Below are positions 61,453 to 64,000 of a stretch of 64,000 bases of DNA, in pieces. How positions within the stretch are numbered: position 1 is the first letter of the stretch; each line of letters begins with the position of its first letter. Source of the stretch: Pseudomonas baltica (GTDB lineage: Bacteria; Pseudomonadota; Gammaproteobacteria; Pseudomonadales; Pseudomonadaceae); contig NZ_CP134771.1 in NCBI RefSeq assembly GCF_031880315.1, positions 1,054,001-1,118,000 on the forward strand, read 5' to 3'. The translations under genes were made by a program, and so were the position numbers. The notes below the pieces were generated by a model. It saw nothing but the letters and a program-made list of their open reading frames with translations, was not told where the DNA came from and made no database searches.

Positions 61453-62766
61453 TTACGCCACCGCATGTTCCGGCCGACCCAGCAAGCGATCACAGATCAC
61501 CGCCGCCAGCAGCGCCAGCACCGACGGCACCAGCCAGGCCAAGCCTTGATCACTCAGCGGCAAGTGTGCCAACACGTCCGGCAGGTAGCTGGCGTAGCTG
61601 GTGCCTTTGATCGCATCGACCATACCGAACACCAACGCGACCAGCATCACCGGCGCCACGATGCGCCCTTGCGAATGCCAGAACCCTTTGCAAAAACTCA
61701 ACGCTACCAACGCGATGCACGGCGGGTAGATTGCCGTCAGCACCGGGATCGAGAAGTGAATCAGGTTGGTCAATCCGAGGTTCGACACCAGCAACGAAAA
61801 CAAGGCCAGCGCGACAACCAGGGCTTTATAGGGCAGTCGCAGCGCCTCGCTGAAATACTCGGCACACGCACAGGTCAGGCCCACCGCAGTGACAAGGCAC
61901 GCCAGCGAGATCAGTACCGCCAGAAATACGCTACCGATCGACCCGAAGGTGTGTTGCACATAAGCGTGCAATACCGCCGCGCCATTACCCGCGCCCGCAG
62001 CGATGGAGTGGCTGCCCGCGCCCAAGCGGAACAGGCTGAAGTAGACCAGGGCCAGGCCAACCCCGGCGATCAGGCCGGCAATGATCGCGTAGCGGGTAAT
62101 CAACTGCGGCGACTCGACGCCGCGCGAACGGATGGCATTGACGATGACGATGCCAAACACCAGCGCCCCAAGGGTATCCATGGTCAGGTAACCATTGATG
62201 AACCCCTGCGAGAACGGCGAGGCCGCATACTCGGGTACCGCGTCACCAATGGGACCGGCCGGCAGCAGGAACGCGGCAATCCCCAGCGCAGCCAAGGCGA
62301 CGATCTTCAACGGCGCCAGGAAGCGCCCTACCGTGTCCAGCAGCTTGCCCGGGTACAGCGAGATGAAGAACACCAGGATGAAATACACCAGACTGTAGAG
62401 GAACAGCGGCAATGGGCCGTCACCTGTGAGCGGCGCCATGCCGACTTCGAAAGACACCGTGGCCGTGCGCGGCGTCGCGAACAACGGCCCTACCGCCAGA
62501 TAGCACACCGCCGCCAGGATACCGCCGGCCACTTTGCCGATCGGGCTGCTGAGTGCATCCATGCCACCGCCGACCTTGGCCAGCGCCACTACCGTGACGA
62601 CCGGCAGGCCGACAGCCGTGATCAGGAAGCCCAGCGCTGCCATCCACACATGGGGGCCCGCCTGCAGGCCGACCATCGGCGGGAAGATGATGTTGCCGGC
62701 GCCTACGAACAGGGCGAAGGTCATGAAACCCAGTGCCAGGATGTCCTGGCCTTTCAACACTTTCAT
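61453..62766 (-). CDS. brnQ: branched-chain amino acid:cation symporter BrnQ
   Basis: A 437-residue inner membrane transporter with about twelve helices. The family start [33 protein letters not shown] and the long block around [16 protein letters not shown] are present. BrnQ (BraB/BraZ in P. aeruginosa) imports leucine, isoleucine and valine with sodium or protons. The start at 62766 follows homologues; no Shine-Dalgarno is seen, and an ATG at 62784 in frame is an alternative. The gap upstream to the sucD terminator (62767-63029) has no gene. Confidence 0.95.
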   Translation of the reverse strand: MKVLKGQDILALGFMTFALFVGAGNIIFPPMVGLQAGPHVWMAALGFLITAVGLPVVTVVALAKVGGGMDALSSPIGKVAGGILAAVCYLAVGPLFATPRTATVSFEVGMAPLTGDGPLPLFLYSLVYFILVFFISLYPGKLLDTVGRFLAPLKIVALAALGIAAFLLPAGPIGDAVPEYAASPFSQGFINGYLTMDTLGALVFGIVIVNAIRSRGVESPQLITRYAIIAGLIAGVGLALVYFSLFRLGAGSHSIAAGAGNGAAVLHAYVQHTFGSIGSVFLAVLISLACLVTAVGLTCACAEYFSEALRLPYKALVVALALFSLLVSNLGLTNLIHFSIPVLTAIYPPCIALVALSFCKGFWHSQGRIVAPVMLVALVFGMVDAIKGTSYASYLPDVLAHLPLSDQGLAWLVPSVLALLAAVICDRLLGRPEHAVA

Positions 62767-63029
62767 CAGGGGGAAACCACACATTCAAATCGGAATTTAG
62801 AGGGGGATTTCCCAAGGGTGCGGGAAATGTGATCGGCCGCGATGGAGGCCAATCCTTAGGAGCACGTCAGCCCCTTTTGAGGGCAACACGCGCAAAGCGG
62901 CGGCTAGGGTAGCGAAAATGCGCATAAAACGCACTTTTTAAGGGCCGAGAACCGATAAAGCGCACCAGAATCAGACGCGTCCTACCTTCAATAACTGGTT
63001 ATCGAGCAGTTGTCACCTACAACAACGAC

Positions 63030-63053
63030 AAAGGCCACCCGAAGGTGGCCTTT
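63030..63053 (-). terminator. terminator of the sucCD operon
   Basis: A 10-bp perfect stem (AAAGGCCACC/GGTGGCCTTT) with loop CGAA lies 25 bases past the sucD stop on the minus strand. The run of T is short (TTTGTCGTTG), but the structure is a good intrinsic terminator candidate. Confidence 0.85.
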
Positions 63054-63077
63054 GTGTGCAGAGCGATCAATCCAGCC

Positions 63078-63965
63078 TTAGGCCTTCTTGACTTCCCAGC
63101 CAGTCAGCTCGGCCAAGGCCTTGCCGATATCGGCCAGCGAACGCACGGTCTTCACGCCAGCGTCTTGCAGCGCAGCGAATTTCTCGTCTGCAGTGCCTTT
63201 GCCGCCGGAGATGATCGCGCCAGCATGGCCCATGCGCTTGCCCGGAGGAGCAGTCACACCCGCAATGTAGGAAACCACAGGCTTGGTCACGTTAGCCTTG
63301 ATGTAGGCCGCCGCTTCTTCTTCAGCCGAACCGCCGATCTCGCCGATCATGACGATCGCTTCGGTCTTCGGGTCTTCCTGGAACAGCTTCAGGATGTCGA
63401 TGAAGTTGGAGCCCGGGATCGGGTCACCGCCGATGCCGACACAGGTGGACTGACCGAAACCGGCGTCAGTGGTCTGCTTCACGGCTTCATAGGTCAGGGT
63501 GCCGGAACGGGAAACGATACCGACCTTGCCTGGCAAGTGAATGTGACCAGGCATGATGCCGATCTTGCACTCGCCCGGCGTGATCACGCCTGGGCAGTTA
63601 GGACCGATCAGGGTAACGCCCAGCTCGTCGCATTTGACCTTCGCGTCCAGCATGTCCAGGGTAGGAATGCCTTCAGTGATGCAGATGATCAGCTTGATGC
63701 CGCCGAACGCCGCTTCAAGGATGGAGTCCTTGCAGAACGGAGCCGGTACGTAGATCACACTGGCAGTAGCGCCGGTCTTTTCCACAGCTTCGCGAACAGT
63801 GTTGAATACCGGCAGGTTCAGGTGCGTGGTGCCGCCTTTGCCTGGGGTAACGCCGCCGACCATCTTGGTGCCGTAGGCGATGGCTTGTTCGGAGTGGAAA
63901 GTACCTTGCGAGCCGGTGAAACCCTGGCAGATGACTTTGGTGTCTTTATTGATCAGGACGCTCAT
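63078..63965 (-). CDS. sucD: succinyl-CoA ligase (ADP-forming) subunit alpha
   Basis: A 295-residue subunit of the TCA-cycle enzyme that makes ATP or GTP from succinyl-CoA. The CoA-binding start ([20 protein letters not shown]), [19 protein letters not shown], and the phosphohistidine in [11 protein letters not shown] are present. It overlaps the sucC stop by one base (TAATG) and is translationally coupled to it. Confidence 0.98.
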   Translation of the reverse strand: MSVLINKDTKVICQGFTGSQGTFHSEQAIAYGTKMVGGVTPGKGGTTHLNLPVFNTVREAVEKTGATASVIYVPAPFCKDSILEAAFGGIKLIICITEGIPTLDMLDAKVKCDELGVTLIGPNCPGVITPGECKIGIMPGHIHLPGKVGIVSRSGTLTYEAVKQTTDAGFGQSTCVGIGGDPIPGSNFIDILKLFQEDPKTEAIVMIGEIGGSAEEEAAAYIKANVTKPVVSYIAGVTAPPGKRMGHAGAIISGGKGTADEKFAALQDAGVKTVRSLADIGKALAELTGWEVKKA

Positions 63966-64000
63966 TACTTGCCCTCCGCAGCTTTGACGACTTGTTGAGC
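63965..64000 (-). CDS. sucC: succinyl-CoA ligase subunit beta, C-terminal fragment
   Basis: Only the last 11 codons and the TAA are inside the window (translation [11 protein letters not shown]). The sequence and its position immediately before sucD identify it as the end of sucC; the rest of the gene lies beyond base 64000. Confidence 0.92.
   Translation of the reverse strand, partial: AQQVVKAAEGK

Noticed and set aside
61339..62832. 497-residue open frame on the plus strand, very rich in Arg and Gln
   Set aside because: It is antisense to brnQ. The composition (many Arg-Gln-His) is what results from reading a hydrophobic transporter gene backwards.

Overview
The window is a 64-kb piece of a Pseudomonas chromosome. 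The evidence is the adjacency crfX-cmpX-sigX-oprF, the lipoprotein gene oprI, fabA-fabB beside a hybrid sensor kinase, rmf-pyrD, high-GC coding sequence and many Pseudomonas-type REP hairpins. I see no prophage, insertion sequence, CRISPR array, rRNA or tRNA. Gene order resembles several P. aeruginosa neighbourhoods joined together, so this is a rearranged but core-gene-rich stretch of a fluorescens/putida-like species. The species itself cannot be fixed from the sequence alone.

Layout. 1-3.6 kb: 3' end of a dGTPase gene, a BvgA/RocA-type response regulator without a visible sensor, a dCache-HAMP-GAF membrane protein with no output domain, and yggL. 3.8-11.7 kb: dacB, a CHASE-like/PAS/GGDEF diguanylate cyclase, rlmKL, rmf with a structured leader, and pyrD. 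11.7-17.4 kb, all on the minus strand: rraA, cmaX, crfX, cmpX, sigX and oprF (envelope stress and the major porin) plus an alpha/beta hydrolase. 17.5-26.6 kb: the divergent ppsA/ppsR pair (PEP synthase and its regulator), pabB, cysH and cysB (sulfate assimilation), a universal stress protein, a DAHP synthase and a GNAT protein. 27-34.3 kb: oprI with an L,D-transpeptidase, tesA divergent from a YbbA/YbbP-like ABC exporter, greB, and DoxX. 34.4-42.5 kb: an MltF-like lytic transglycosylase, tatD, the moxR-DUF58-tgpA operon, and a patatin-like phospholipase.

42.6-46.4 kb: kdpE beside only a short 3' fragment of kdpD, a complete OmpR/EnvZ-type two-component pair preceded by a clean palindrome, and an EF-hand protein of the XopAW type. 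46.5-52.1 kb, minus strand: a PerM-family permease, a DUF4892 protein, two overlapping alpha/beta hydrolase genes, sixA, a DUF4389 protein and gpsA. 52.4-57.2 kb: a hybrid histidine kinase, fabA-fabB (unsaturated fatty acid synthesis) and a dienelactone-hydrolase-like protein. 57.2-64 kb: htpG with a consensus heat-shock promoter, a small coiled-coil lipoprotein, a MAPEG protein, a solitary DegT-like PLP enzyme, brnQ, sucD and the end of sucC.

Most of the window is conserved housekeeping and envelope biology. No large, clearly new system is visible. The points most worth a second look are the orphan regulator with the output-less sensor at the left end, the eroded kdp locus, the rmf leader RNA, the operator-like repeats ahead of fabA and ahead of the 43.6-kb regulator, the XopAW-like EF-hand protein, and the solitary DegT-like enzyme.
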